A stretch of 64,000 bases of DNA. It comes from Vreelandella piezotolerans (GTDB lineage Bacteria > Pseudomonadota > Gammaproteobacteria > Pseudomonadales > Halomonadaceae). The position numbers and the translations under genes were made by a program. This document shows positions 25,655 through 34,903 of this stretch, in pieces; position 1 is the stretch's first letter; each line of letters opens with the position of its first letter. The stretch lies in NCBI RefSeq assembly GCF_012427705.1, contig NZ_CP048602.1:2604001-2668000 (forward strand), in the 5' to 3' direction. The notes under the pieces were generated by a model that was not told the origin of the DNA, searched no databases, and was given only the letters and a program-made list of their open reading frames with translations.

Positions 25655-27043
25655 TTAATCGCCAAACGCCTCGCCATAGCTATCGGGCGCCAAATCCTCG
25701 AAGCGCGTGTATTTACCAATGAAAGCCATGTGAACGGTGCCAATCGGCCCGTTACGCTGCTTACCGATGATGAGCTCCGCAATGCCCTGATTATCTGGGT
25801 TGTCCGGGTTATACACCTCATCCCGGTAAACGAAGGCAATGACGTCCGCATCCTGCTCGATCGCGCCCGACTCCCTCAAATCCGACATCACGGGGCGCTT
25901 GTTGGGGCGCTGTTCGAGCGAGCGGTTAAGCTGCGAAAGCGCCACGACCGGGCAGTTGAACTCCTTTGCCAAACCTTTCAGAGAGCGTGAGATCTCAGAG
26001 ATTTCCCCCGTGCGGTTTTCGGAAAAGCCAGGGATCTGCATCAACTGAAGATAGTCGATCATGATCAGCGCCATGTTGCCGTGCTCACGCACGATACGGC
26101 GCAGTCGCGAGCGCATCTCATTGGGCGAGAGCGCGGCGGTATCATCGATGAACAGCTGTTTGTCTTTGAGAAGGTTGACAGCCGATGTGAGCCTTGGCCA
26201 ATCCTCATCTTCCAGCTGGCCCGAGCGAACGCGCGTCTGGTCGATGCGCCCCAGTGAAGAGAGCATACGCAGCATCAGCGACTCTGCGGGCATCTCCATG
26301 GAGAACACCATGACCGGCTTGTCGCTAGAGATGACCGCATGCTCGACCAAGTTCATGGCGAATGTCGTCTTACCCATCGATGGACGCCCAGCGATGATCA
26401 CCAAGTCGGAGGGCTGCAGACCCGAGGTCATCTCGTCCAGATCGCGGAAACCGGTGGAGAGACCAGTCATCTCGCCTTTGAGGTTGAATAGCTCATCAAT
26501 GCGGTCGACCGCTTTGGTGAGCAGATCGCTCATACCGATAGGTCCACCGGTTTTGGGGCGCTCTTCGGCAATTTGAAACACCAGCCGCTCGGCTTCGTTC
26601 AACAGCTCATCGGCGGGTCGTCCCTGCGGTGAGAACGCCCCTTCGGCGATTTGGTTGGCGGCACGAATCAGCTTGCGCAGCGTGGCGCGTTCGCGAACGA
26701 TATCCGCGTAGGCGCGTATGTTGCTGGCCGAGGGCGTATTGCGGGCAAGCTCCGCCAGAAACCCTAGCCCGCCGACGGTATCCAACTGGTCCCGCGCTTC
26801 CAGCGCTTCGGACAGCGTGACCACATCGAGCGGCTGCCCTGATTCCGCCAAGTGAATCATCACGTTGAACACCAAACGGTGCTCATAGCGATAGAAATCG
26901 TCGGCGACCAAGCGCTCGGACACGTTATCCCAGGCTTGATTGTCTAGCATGAGCCCGCCTAACACCGACTGCTCCGCCTCTAGCGAGTGCGGCGGCAGCT
27001 TTAGCGCCGCCGTTTCCTGATCAGCAGAGGGCTGGTCCTGCAT
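25655..27043 (-). CDS. dnaB: Replicative DNA helicase
   Basis: A 462-residue hexameric 5'-3' helicase of the replication fork. The N-terminal DnaB domain starts LPPHSLEAEQSVLGGLMLD. The RecA-like C-terminal domain has Walker A GRPSMGKT, Walker B MIDYLQLM and the ALSQLNRSLEQRPNKRPVMS region. Length is normal and no intein is present. AAGGAG is seven bases before the ATG. It follows the ribosomal protein gene rplI, an arrangement common in Gammaproteobacteria, after a terminator. Confidence 0.98.
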   Translation of the reverse strand: MQDQPSADQETAALKLPPHSLEAEQSVLGGLMLDNQAWDNVSERLVADDFYRYEHRLVFNVMIHLAESGQPLDVVTLSEALEARDQLDTVGGLGFLAELARNTPSASNIRAYADIVRERATLRKLIRAANQIAEGAFSPQGRPADELLNEAERLVFQIAEERPKTGGPIGMSDLLTKAVDRIDELFNLKGEMTGLSTGFRDLDEMTSGLQPSDLVIIAGRPSMGKTTFAMNLVEHAVISSDKPVMVFSMEMPAESLMLRMLSSLGRIDQTRVRSGQLEDEDWPRLTSAVNLLKDKQLFIDDTAALSPNEMRSRLRRIVREHGNMALIMIDYLQLMQIPGFSENRTGEISEISRSLKGLAKEFNCPVVALSQLNRSLEQRPNKRPVMSDLRESGAIEQDADVIAFVYRDEVYNPDNPDNQGIAELIIGKQRNGPIGTVHMAFIGKYTRFEDLAPDSYGEAFGD

Positions 27044-27147
27044 AGCGAGCTCCTTAAATGTAACGCGTTGCCAACGGCGCTTATCTTAGCCGGGCAGCTT
27101 CCTTCACACCACTGGCCGAATCACACTCGTCAGCGGTTCATAAAAGA

Positions 27148-27177
27148 CAAAGGGCGCGGGAGATCCCGCGCCCTTTG
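27148..27177 (-). terminator. Terminator after rplI
   Basis: A 13-base perfect GC-rich stem (CAAAGGGCGCGGG with CCCGCGCCCTTTG) and a 4-base loop. On the minus strand it is followed by the T-rich TCTTTTA, less regular than a clean T-run. Confidence 0.75.
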
Positions 27178-27201
27178 AGGCGTTAGCGTTGGCGAGCGAG
27201 A

Positions 27202-27648
27202 TTACTCGGCGACAACGACCACGCGTACAACGGCGTCCACTTCTGCATGCAGGTGGAGGTCGATGTCGTATTCGCCCGTTTGGCGAATCGGGCCCTGCGG
27301 CATACGCACTTCGCTCTTGGCAACTTCGATGCCAGCAGAGGAGATGGCGTCGGCCAGGTCACGCGGACCGATAGAGCCGAACAGCTTGCCTTCGTCACCG
27401 GCTTTGGACACCAACGACAGTTCGATGTCGTTGAGCTGCTCAGCGCGTGCTTGGGCTTCGGCTTTACGCTCAGCGGCTTGTGCTTCGAGCTCGGCACGCT
27501 GCGCTTCGAACGCTTCTACGTTCTCTTTGGTGGCCGGTACGGCTAAACCGTAGGGTACCAAGTAGTTACGACCATAACCGGGCTTGACAGTGACTTTGTC
27601 ACCCAGGCCGCCCAGCTTACCAATGTTGTCGAGCAGAATGACTTCCAT
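27202..27648 (-). CDS. rplI: 50S ribosomal protein L9
   Basis: A 148-residue protein starting [21 protein letters not shown], then [20 protein letters not shown], the N-terminal L9 domain, followed by the long connecting helix (residues ~45-75) and the C-terminal domain. It binds 23S rRNA near the L1 stalk. Last gene of the rpsF-rpsR-DUF2232-rplI group. Confidence 0.98.
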   Translation of the reverse strand: MEVILLDNIGKLGGLGDKVTVKPGYGRNYLVPYGLAVPATKENVEAFEAQRAELEAQAAERKAEAQARAEQLNDIELSLVSKAGDEGKLFGSIGPRDLADAISSAGIEVAKSEVRMPQGPIRQTGEYDIDLHLHAEVDAVVRVVVVAE

Positions 27649-27663
27649 CTCGTAAACCTCTTG

Positions 27664-28515
27664 TCAATTGCTGCGGGCAAGGCGTGCGCGAACGTTCGCG
27701 AATGTATCGATCAGCCCCAACAGCAGCACAATGAGAATCGTGGGCCAGGTCGTGATCAGCAGCACATAGAATGCTACCAGCCACAGCCCGTTCATCCCCT
27801 TTATTCCAATAAACCCGTGCACTAACGCAATACCGGCGATCAGCAGCGGAATCCAACTCAGCATGGCCAGCGCCTGCGCTCCCAGCACCATGCCTGCCAC
27901 CCCAAGCCCCACTAAGATAGCGAGCTCCTTGGGTGTCAAACGCAAGGCATGAAACTCATCACGAAAGCCACCTGGGTTATAAAGCCCAGCCTGCCAGCTG
28001 CGTGCTAGCGCCAAACATGCGATGGCCGCTAACAGCACAACCAACCCCGTGACGCCGCCAATGACCATGGCGGCCAGAGTCGTCGTATCGATGCCTTGGT
28101 TGGCAAACTCCGTGAGCATGCGGTCGATCTCTTGCGAGCTCTCGCGCAGCTGCTCCAGCATGAGTTCGGTGCCACCCGGGGGGCTGAAGATGCCAAGCTG
28201 AACCATGACCGCGGCCGCTAAGGTGCCAACGATCAAAGCTTCGCTCCAGCGCATCCTTTCGCGCAATATGACCGCCATTAGCGAGACGAGTAGTACGCTC
28301 GCCAGCGGAATCACATCGCCCTGCGCCCACCAGAAACCAGCTGGTAATGCCGCAGCGATAATCACCGGAAGCGCGGGAGCAAAGCCCTTGCGCAAGGTCA
28401 CTAACGCTGCGATGGCCGCACCCAACCAAAACAGCCAGGGCACTAACGCTGCTAGCGCTGCCCCGCCTGCGGCATAGGGCGTGCCACGCATCAGCCATCT
28501 TGCGAGTGCCAGCAT
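27664..28515 (-). CDS. DUF2232-type membrane protein in the rpsF-rplI operon
   Basis: A protein of about 283 residues with eight or nine hydrophobic segments, resembling the YybS/DUF2232 membrane proteins often found in this operon position in Gammaproteobacteria and Firmicutes. Function unknown. A GTG (28518) directly precedes the chosen ATG (28515); neither has a clear Shine-Dalgarno, so it may depend on coupling to rpsR, whose stop is about a dozen bases upstream. One helix pair is separated by a polar loop around residues 115-145 (LEQLRESSQEIDRMLTEF). Confidence 0.78.
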   Translation of the reverse strand: MLALARWLMRGTPYAAGGAALAALVPWLFWLGAAIAALVTLRKGFAPALPVIIAAALPAGFWWAQGDVIPLASVLLVSLMAVILRERMRWSEALIVGTLAAAVMVQLGIFSPPGGTELMLEQLRESSQEIDRMLTEFANQGIDTTTLAAMVIGGVTGLVVLLAAIACLALARSWQAGLYNPGGFRDEFHALRLTPKELAILVGLGVAGMVLGAQALAMLSWIPLLIAGIALVHGFIGIKGMNGLWLVAFYVLLITTWPTILIVLLLGLIDTFANVRARLARSN

Positions 28516-28527
28516 CACGTCAAACGC

Positions 28528-28755
28528 TTACTGGTGGCTATCGGAGTAGGGCAGCAGTGCCAGGTAGCGTGAACGCTTGATAGCGGTCGCCAGCTGACGC
28601 TGATAGCGTGCTTTGGTGCCGGTGATGCGGCTCGGAACGATCTTGCCGGTTTCGGTGATGTAAGCCTTCAGCGTGTCGAGATCTTTGTAGTCGATCTGCT
28701 TGACGCCTTCAGCGGTGAAGCGGCAAAACTTACGGCGACGGAAAAAACGTGCCAT
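28528..28755 (-). CDS. rpsR: 30S ribosomal protein S18
   Basis: A 75-residue basic protein starting [18 protein letters not shown] and carrying the [21 protein letters not shown] and [20 protein letters not shown] regions that define S18. It pairs with S6 on the platform of the 30S subunit and is co-transcribed with rpsF. Confidence 0.98.
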   Translation of the reverse strand: MARFFRRRKFCRFTAEGVKQIDYKDLDTLKAYITETGKIVPSRITGTKARYQRQLATAIKRSRYLALLPYSDSHQ

Positions 28756-28788
28756 GGACTAGCTCCTTAAAACGTGCGGTGGATAAAA

Positions 28789-29166
28789 TCAGGCAGTTTC
28801 TTCAGCTTCAGCGCGCGGTTTTTCTTCGCGACGCGGACGCTTCTCTTCTGCCGGCTTCATCATCGGAGACGCTTCGGTGATCGCTTCTTTGCAGCGAACG
28901 ACCAGGCTGCGGATGATGGCGTCGTTGAAACGGAAGATGTTCTCGATCTCTTCGAGAGTCTCACCGGTGCACTCGACGTTCATCAGCACGTAGTGGGCTT
29001 TGTGGATCTTGTTGATCGGGTAAGCCAGGTGACGACGGCCCCAATCTTCCAGGCGATGCACAGTACCAGCGTTTTCGGTAACGATGCTGGTGTAGCGCTC
29101 GACCATAGCCGGCACTTGCTCGCTCTGATCCGGGTGGACCATAAACACGATTTCGTAATGACGCAT
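28789..29166 (-). CDS. rpsF: 30S ribosomal protein S6
   Basis: A 125-residue protein starting [20 protein letters not shown], with [16 protein letters not shown] and an Arg/Glu/Lys-rich C-terminal tail of the type that is polyglutamylated in E. coli by RimK; here the tail does not end in the Glu-Glu pair used there. AAGGAG precedes the ATG at 29166. An in-frame extension to 29220 is unsupported. Many rpsF leaders bind the S6:S18 pair to repress the operon; I cannot identify that RNA motif with confidence in the ~200 bases upstream. Confidence 0.97.
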   Translation of the reverse strand: MRHYEIVFMVHPDQSEQVPAMVERYTSIVTENAGTVHRLEDWGRRHLAYPINKIHKAHYVLMNVECTGETLEEIENIFRFNDAIIRSLVVRCKEAITEASPMMKPAEEKRPRREEKPRAEAEETA

Positions 29167-29330
29167 GGAATCTCCTTGCGGTTTGGCAGCTTCCGATGCG
29201 CGCTGGGGCAGATGCCTCAACGGCGACAGGGAAGCAAGGAGTTAACTGAAATGCCCTTTCTAGGCCGCGAACAGCCGAGATAGCGCATCAAGCAGAACTG
29301 TTAATCGTACGGATGAGTTATCCATACGAA

Positions 29331-29354
29331 CGCCCGCTTATGAATAAACGGGCG
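29331..29354 (-). terminator. Weak hairpin between rlmB and rpsF
   Basis: CGCCCG and CGGGCG pair around a 12-base AT-rich loop, just after the rlmB stop. There is no T-run, so it may be a weak terminator for rlmB or part of the rpsF leader. Confidence 0.35.
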
Positions 29355-29377
29355 CAAGCATTCTAGTGGGCTGGCCG

Positions 29378-30175
29378 CTAACTTGCAAGCTGCCGCTGGC
29401 GAACGGCTTCGAACAGGCAGATACCGGTGGCCACCGAGACGTTCAAGCTCGACACTTGCCCGGCCATGGGCAGCTTGGCGAGATTATCGCAGGCTTCCCG
29501 GGTCAACCGGCGCATGCCCTTGCCTTCGGCGCCCATCACCAGTGCAGTAGGACCCGTCATGTCGATCTCGAACACGCTGGTCTCTGCTTCACCGGCAGTA
29601 CCGGTAATCCAGACACCCGCATCTTTGAGCTTGGCCAACGTGCGCGATAGATTCGTGACCTGATAGACCGGCACGACTTCCGCCGCCCCACAGGCCACCT
29701 TTCTGACCGTGGCGTTGAGCGGTGCGGCTTTATCTTTCGCCACGATCACGCCGTGGGCCCCGGCGGCATCGGCACTGCGTAGGCAGGCACCGAAATTATG
29801 CACATCGGTGACGCCATCGAGCACCAGTAGCAGGGGCGGTGTAGATGCCTGCCAGGCGCGCAATTTCAACCACAGCGACTCTTCCCCTTCGGGCGTCAAA
29901 GGCGCGCAAAACGCCACCACGCCTTGGTGCGCCGCGCCCTGGGTGAGCTGGTCGAGCACATCCCGGGGCTGCTCTTTGATGCGTGCACCACTGGCCTGGG
30001 CGCTTGCCACCAGCTCTTTCAAGCGGTTACCCGCCCCTTGCTGAACCCACAGCTCGCGGGGTGCCTCTCCCCGCTCGAGCAGACTCTCGAGGGCGTGAAC
30101 GCCGTAGACGTGATCCAAGCCATCCGGCGTGCGGATGGCCTTTTGAGGGTGACGTCGAGACGACGACGATTTCAT
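29378..30175 (-). CDS. rlmB: 23S rRNA (guanosine(2251)-2'-O)-methyltransferase
   Basis: A 265-residue SpoU-class enzyme that methylates G2251 in the peptidyl-transferase region. The substrate-binding domain (YGVHALESLLERG) is followed by the knotted methyltransferase domain with LVLDGVTDVHNFGACLRSAD, ALVMGAEGKGM and SLNVSVATGICLFEA. The N-terminal 20 residues are a Ser/Arg-rich extension. AAGGGG lies before the ATG at 30175; a GTG two codons upstream overlaps the rnr stop and is the alternative start. Follows rnr as in E. coli. Confidence 0.95.
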   Translation of the reverse strand: MKSSSSRRHPQKAIRTPDGLDHVYGVHALESLLERGEAPRELWVQQGAGNRLKELVASAQASGARIKEQPRDVLDQLTQGAAHQGVVAFCAPLTPEGEESLWLKLRAWQASTPPLLLVLDGVTDVHNFGACLRSADAAGAHGVIVAKDKAAPLNATVRKVACGAAEVVPVYQVTNLSRTLAKLKDAGVWITGTAGEAETSVFEIDMTGPTALVMGAEGKGMRRLTREACDNLAKLPMAGQVSSLNVSVATGICLFEAVRQRQLAS

Positions 30176-30177
30176 GC

Positions 30178-32562
30178 TCACCCCTTTTTCGCTGATGGTT
30201 TGCGCGAGCCGCTGCGCGTGCGGCGCGGGCCGCGACGCGCTGGCGGTTTATCGGTGGCGGCGGCCGCTTTGGGGCCACCCTCTTCGCCACGACGCTTACG
30301 GGGCTGACGACGCGGGCGCGGCTTGTCGTCGGCCAAACCAAAGTCGATTTTCCGATCGTCCATATCGACACGCGCCACTTGAACGGTCAGACCGTCACCC
30401 AAGCGGTAGGTAGTCCCCGTGCGCTCCCCTTTCAGGCGATGTTTCTCGGCTTCGTAGTGGTAGTAGTCCGAGGGCAGTGACGTTACATGTACCAACCCTT
30501 CGACATAGAAGTCATCGAGGCGCACGAACAGGCCGAACTGAGTCACCGAGGCAATCGTGCCTTCGAACGTCTCCCCAAGCTTATCGGACATGAACTCACA
30601 CTTGAGCCAGCTCTCGACATCGCGAGTCGCTTCATCCGCGCGCCGCTCGGTCATCGAGCAGTGCTCGCCCAGTTCCAGCATTTGCTCGAAGGTATAGGGG
30701 CACCACTTGCTCGGCGGCTCTACCGGTGCCCCTTCTACCCGCACGACCGTATTGGTCTGGCGCGGCCCGCGAATGACCGAGCGAATAGCGCGGTGAACCA
30801 AGAGATCGGGATAGCGGCGAATCGGTGACGTAAAGTGCGCATACGCCTGGTACGCCAAACCGAAGTGTCCTTCGTTCTGAGGCGAATAAACGGCCTGGTT
30901 CATCGAGCGCAGCATGACCGTCTGAATGATATCGGCATCCGGTCGGTCAGCGATGGCTTCGCGTAGCGCTTGATAATCTTGCGGCGTGGGTTCGTCGCCC
31001 CCACCCACGGAAAGCCCCAGCTCACTCAAGAACAGGCGCAGCTTGTCTAAACGCTCGGGCGTGGGCCGCTCGTGAATACGGTAGAGCGCTGGAAGGTCGT
31101 GCTTGTCCAGGAAGCGCGCCGTGGCCACGTTGGCGGCCAGCATGCACTCCTCGATAAGCTTGTGAGCGTCGTTACGCGTTCGCGGCACGATTTTTTCGAT
31201 CTTGCGCTCATCGTTGAAGATGATCGCCGTTTCGGTGGTATCGAAGTCGATCGCGCCCCGCTCTTCACGGGCGGTACGCAGCAGGCCGTAGAGTTCGTGC
31301 AGGTTCTTGAGCGGCTTGACCAATTCCGCATGCTCACGACGCAGCGCCTCACCCTCTTCGCTCTCGCCGTCCAGCATGGCCGCCACCTTGTTATAGGTCA
31401 GGCGTGCATGGGAGTTCATCACGGCTTCATAGAACGAGTAGCGACTAATGGCGCCGGTTTTGGAGATATTCATCTCGCACACCATCACCAGGCGGTCGAC
31501 ATGCGGATTCAGCGAACAGAGGCCATTGGAGAGCAGCTCCGGCAACATCGGGACGACTTGACCGGGGAAGTAAACCGAGTTCCCACGCGTACGCGCTTCA
31601 TCATCCAGCGCAGTGCCGGGTCGAACATAGTGCGACACATCGGCAATCGCTACCAACAGCTTCCAACTACCGGATTTGGTCTTCCAAGCGCAGACCGCAT
31701 CGTCGAAGTCTTTGGCAGATTCGTCATCGATGGTGACAAGCGGAATAGCACGCAGATCGACGCGATGCTTTTTATCCTCCTCCAAGACCTCGGCAGAGAT
31801 TTCGCTGGTTTGATCCAGTACCTCTGGCGGAAACTCGGCAGGGATATCGTAACTGCGAATGGCAATGTCGATCTCCATGCCAGGATCCATACGCTCACCT
31901 AGCACTTCGATGACTTCACCCACCGGCTGCACCCGCGTGGCGGGCTGCTGCACGATCTTGGCCGAAATGACCTGGCCGTCTTTGGCACCCCCACAGGCGG
32001 TATGTGGGATGATCACTTCTTGCGTAATACGCGGGTTTTCAGGAATCAGCACCCCAAACTCCGGCGTGTTACTACGATATACACCGACAATGGTTTGAGT
32101 ATTACGGGCAATCACATCGGCAATGGTCGCTTCATCACGACCGCGACGGTCACGACCACTAATGCGTACCAGCACGTGATCCCCGTGAAACACACGCCGC
32201 ATTTGACGAGGCGGCAGGACGAGATCCGGCTTTTTGCCATCATCTCTGAGCACGAAGCCAAAACCATCGCGATGCCCAAGCACCTTACCTTTAATCAGAT
32301 CGAGCTTATCGATCAGCGCGTAAGCACCTCGTCGATCACGCAGCACTTGCCCGTCGCGCTCCATAGCGGCCATGCGTCGACGCACGGCTTCGAGATGATC
32401 TTCATCCTCGATGCCCAACATGCGGCTCATGTTTTCATGGGTGATGGGCTTGCCGTAGCTCTCTAAGGCAGCCAACAGATATTCGCGGCTGGGCGCAGGG
32501 TTGTCGTACTTTTGCGCCTCGCGCTCGGCGTGCGGATCATCACTTAACGTCCAGTACTTCAT
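30178..32562 (-). CDS. rnr: Ribonuclease R
   Basis: A 794-residue 3'-5' exoribonuclease that degrades structured RNA. The order is an N-terminal winged-helix domain (SREYLLAALESYGKPIT), cold-shock-like domains (GKVLGHRDGFGFVL), the RNB catalytic domain with LVTIDDESAKDFDDAVCAW and its conserved Asp residues, the SPIRRYPDLLVHRAI motif, an S1 domain (GETFEGTIASVTQFGLFVRL) and a basic C-terminal tail rich in Arg, Lys and Pro. AAGGA lies before the ATG at 32562; the extension to 32622 lacks support. Forms a unit with rlmB. Confidence 0.97.
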   Translation of the reverse strand: MKYWTLSDDPHAEREAQKYDNPAPSREYLLAALESYGKPITHENMSRMLGIEDEDHLEAVRRRMAAMERDGQVLRDRRGAYALIDKLDLIKGKVLGHRDGFGFVLRDDGKKPDLVLPPRQMRRVFHGDHVLVRISGRDRRGRDEATIADVIARNTQTIVGVYRSNTPEFGVLIPENPRITQEVIIPHTACGGAKDGQVISAKIVQQPATRVQPVGEVIEVLGERMDPGMEIDIAIRSYDIPAEFPPEVLDQTSEISAEVLEEDKKHRVDLRAIPLVTIDDESAKDFDDAVCAWKTKSGSWKLLVAIADVSHYVRPGTALDDEARTRGNSVYFPGQVVPMLPELLSNGLCSLNPHVDRLVMVCEMNISKTGAISRYSFYEAVMNSHARLTYNKVAAMLDGESEEGEALRREHAELVKPLKNLHELYGLLRTAREERGAIDFDTTETAIIFNDERKIEKIVPRTRNDAHKLIEECMLAANVATARFLDKHDLPALYRIHERPTPERLDKLRLFLSELGLSVGGGDEPTPQDYQALREAIADRPDADIIQTVMLRSMNQAVYSPQNEGHFGLAYQAYAHFTSPIRRYPDLLVHRAIRSVIRGPRQTNTVVRVEGAPVEPPSKWCPYTFEQMLELGEHCSMTERRADEATRDVESWLKCEFMSDKLGETFEGTIASVTQFGLFVRLDDFYVEGLVHVTSLPSDYYHYEAEKHRLKGERTGTTYRLGDGLTVQVARVDMDDRKIDFGLADDKPRPRRQPRKRRGEEGGPKAAAATDKPPARRGPRRTRSGSRKPSAKKG

Positions 32563-32793
32563 GCGATCAACATCCTTGATGGCGTTTGCGGGAGGCGGAC
32601 AGTTGGCGCAGCGCCATGGCACTGCGGGCGGGAATCACTATCGACGCAACTGGCGTCGGCATCAGCGACTAATGAGCTGACGCATGGCATGTTTTGTTTG
32701 GTCATGGGCGCAGTATAGCGCTGCCCGTTCAATCACCCAACCACCTAACGTCCCATTAATGGTATTTCAGCGTTAAAAAATCCGCCTAAGGGC

Positions 32794-32821
32794 TTGCATT
32801 TAGCGGCGACCCGGGTATCAT
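32794..32821 (+). promoter_or_regulatory. Sigma-70-like promoter of the tRNA-Leu cluster
   Basis: TTGCAT and TATCAT separated by 16 bases, ending 11 bases before the first tRNA. The GC-rich segment just after the -10 (ACGCGCC) resembles a stringent-control discriminator, usual for tRNA genes. Confidence 0.6.
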
Positions 32822-32832
32822 ACGCGCCACTT

Positions 32833-32919
32833 GCCCAGATGGCGGAATTGGTAGACGCGCTAGCTTCAGGTGCTAGTGACCGTATGGTCGTGGAGGTTCA
32901 AGTCCTCTTCTGGGCACCA
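32833..32919 (+). tRNA. tRNA-Leu(CAG), copy 1
   Basis: An 87-base class II tRNA. The acceptor arm is GCCCAGA paired with TCTGGGC, then A and an encoded CCA. The D-arm starts TGGCGGAATTGGTAGACGC, the anticodon arm is CTAGC-TTCAGGT-GCTAG with CAG at its centre, there is a long variable arm, and the T-arm contains GGTTCAAGTCC. It differs from copies 2 and 3 in the last acceptor pair (A:T instead of G:C). Confidence 0.97.
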
Positions 32920-33006
32920 CTTGACATCATGTTACCCCCTTTTCATGACGTCACGATGGTGCAGCGGCAAGTCAGTAGCAAAGGCTACGGCAGTGAGTTC
33001 GTGTTC

Positions 33007-33093
33007 GCCCAGGTGGCGGAATTGGTAGACGCGCTAGCTTCAGGTGCTAGTGACCGTATGGTCGTGGAGGTTCAAGTCCTCTCCTGGGCACCA
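33007..33093 (+). tRNA. tRNA-Leu(CAG), copy 2
   Basis: An 87-base class II tRNA identical to copy 1 except for the acceptor pair (GCCCAGG with TCCTGGGC). The anticodon is CAG and CCA is encoded. It sits 87 bases after copy 1. Confidence 0.97.
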
Positions 33094-33139
33094 TGCGAGT
33101 ACGAACGTTGCGCTGTGACCACAAACGAAAAGATGATGC

Positions 33140-33226
33140 GCCCAGGTGGCGGAATTGGTAGACGCGCTAGCTTCAGGTGCTAGTGTCCGTACGGACGTGG
33201 AGGTTCAAGTCCTCTCCTGGGCACCA
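33140..33226 (+). tRNA. tRNA-Leu(CAG), copy 3
   Basis: An 87-base class II tRNA with the same body as copy 2 but a changed variable arm (GTCCGTACGGAC in place of GACCGTATGGTC), where both sides of the stem change together. The anticodon is CAG and CCA is encoded. Confidence 0.97.
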
Positions 33227-33436
33227 TGATGGGTTCCCATCCGCATCACTCTTTCATATCTCTCCTTCTTTTATTCTCTTTGTTCTTACGCTTCTTTTTC
33301 GTCAGTGCGAAACGTTGATGCACTTCTTCTTTTTATTTGACCCATTCCTCTCTGCGAATGTTGATTTGTCGCGCCTAAACCCTACTACGGTGATACACGA
33401 CGACGAGCGAAAATCAAACGACTCTCGCCCGCCGAC

Positions 33437-34309
33437 TTACTGGTAGCGACCCGGCCGACGCGCCACCTCTTCCAGTGCCCAGCCTTGAGTGCGTAACTCG
33501 CCCTCAAGCACCGCCTCCATCGCAGGCGTTAAGTCTGGAAAGAAATTGAGCCCCGTTCGCGCCTCGACCTCATCGATGGTGACGAGATAATCATCCAGCG
33601 GCTCGTTACCTCTTACCTCTTGGGGCATGATGAACGCTAGCGCCAAAGGCGCTTCCTCGTGGGGGGCGACGATGATTTTATAAAACGCTATCGGCACTTC
33701 CACGAAGCCCACGCGATTGAACACGTTATCCATGAAGCGCTCCGGGTAAATAGGCCCAGTGATCACCTGCAAGCGCTCGAAACGAGGCGCAAAGTGGTCC
33801 ATCACCGACTCTTCCAAACGCTGCCACAGCTGACGGTTCAAGTTAGGTCGTTGAGGCGCCATGTTGCTCATCAAGAAGGTATCGATTTGCGCACGGCGGC
33901 CATGCACCGCAGCAATGGCGTAGTTGGGAGCTAGGTGTCCGCGATCATAGCCACTGCCTGAGTAGCTGTCGGTGCCCACGGGCCAAAGCGTTCTCCAGTC
34001 TGCTTGAAAATTGGGTCGGCCACCGATGCGCGTGTCGTCCGGCACGGCAGCGACTTGATAGCTCACCCATAGCGCACCGACACGCACATCCGACCACCCT
34101 GCCAAAAATCCGTCGTTACGCAACACCCGATGAATGGTGGTAGGCCTAAACGTTTCCCAAGTAGGCACGCCTTTCCAGGTGTATGCCTCTTGGTGTTGCC
34201 GTCCTTGGAACTCCCATAGACCGGTGCCCACCATGACAAACAGCACAGCAATGCCCAGACGCCGCCCTTGCCGGCGCCAGCGCACAAATGAATTCCCCAA
34301 CGACGTCAC
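33437..34309 (-). CDS. DNA/RNA non-specific endonuclease, membrane-anchored or secreted
   Basis: A 290-residue protein of the NUC1/Serratia nuclease family with the beta-beta-alpha-Me active site YDRGHLAPNYAI (catalytic His) and MSNMAPQRPNLNRQLW, including the Asn that binds the metal. Residues ~17-32 are hydrophobic after a basic start, so it is exported or anchored facing the periplasm. It would cut DNA and RNA without sequence preference, for nutrient use or defence. No immunity gene is next to it. The 210 bases between it and the tRNAs hold nothing I recognise. Confidence 0.9.
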   Translation of the reverse strand: MTSLGNSFVRWRRQGRRLGIAVLFVMVGTGLWEFQGRQHQEAYTWKGVPTWETFRPTTIHRVLRNDGFLAGWSDVRVGALWVSYQVAAVPDDTRIGGRPNFQADWRTLWPVGTDSYSGSGYDRGHLAPNYAIAAVHGRRAQIDTFLMSNMAPQRPNLNRQLWQRLEESVMDHFAPRFERLQVITGPIYPERFMDNVFNRVGFVEVPIAFYKIIVAPHEEAPLALAFIMPQEVRGNEPLDDYLVTIDEVEARTGLNFFPDLTPAMEAVLEGELRTQGWALEEVARRPGRYQ

Positions 34310-34375
34310 TCCCCTGCACTTTCTTTTGAGCCACTTCTTTTATGTATTTATGAGCTACTGTTTCACTGACCTGTA

Positions 34376-34651
34376 CTACCAGCCAAGCGAAAACATGGTT
34401 TCCAGGTCGTGACGAGAGTGTACTTGCATGGCGTTCAACGTTTCGGTATCGCTGATCCCTTCCACCGCATTGAGCCGCTCGGTCACCAGCTCGGCGAGGC
34501 TCTCGAAGTCGCGGGTTCGAGCAATGGCCACCAAGTCGTAACGACCACAAGTTGAGTAGACTTCACTGATCCCTTCTACATCGGCTAGGCGCTCGGCAAC
34601 GGCTTTTACCTGGCCTTTTTCGGTATTGATCAAGATCACTGCGTTTTGCAT
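34376..34651 (-). CDS. Stand-alone Lrp/AsnC ligand-binding (RAM) domain protein
   Basis: A 91-residue protein that is only the RAM/ACT-like domain of Lrp-family regulators (NAVILINTEKGQVKAVAERL, YSTCGRYDLVAIARTRDF). The helix-turn-helix domain is absent. Such proteins form decamers and bind amino acids; some modulate full-length Lrp proteins. GAGGG precedes the ATG at 34651; an ATG 18 bases further upstream lacks a ribosome site. It is divergent from the HiPIP gene across 252 bases. Confidence 0.88.
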   Translation of the reverse strand: MQNAVILINTEKGQVKAVAERLADVEGISEVYSTCGRYDLVAIARTRDFESLAELVTERLNAVEGISDTETLNAMQVHSRHDLETMFSLGW

Positions 34652-34903
34652 GGCGCCCTCGCTGCTCATGAAGTGTGGTTATCACGCTACGGGGCGAGTA
34701 TAGCAGCCTGTAAGGCTCGGCCAAGCGCTGGTGCTCGGCGTGGCTAATTGTCGCGCTATTTATAAGGTTATTCGCACTAATTTTTAGCATGCGCTAGCAT
34801 GTACCTTAGACCTCCGATTTATAAGAATTGTCGGAGTTTTAAGAGGTGGACCACCACCCGATCACCGTAGTAAAACGTCAGACCGTGACGATAAGGAGAC
34901 ACC

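Noticed and set aside
32794..33183. A 129-codon open frame over the tRNA cluster
   Set aside because: It translates the repeated tRNA sequence (the same peptide appears twice), so it is an artefact of the tandem tRNA genes.
32833..33226. tRNA cluster as an integration site for a mobile element
   Set aside because: No integrase, no duplicated tRNA 3' fragment and no foreign-looking genes flank the cluster; housekeeping or ordinary genes lie on both sides.
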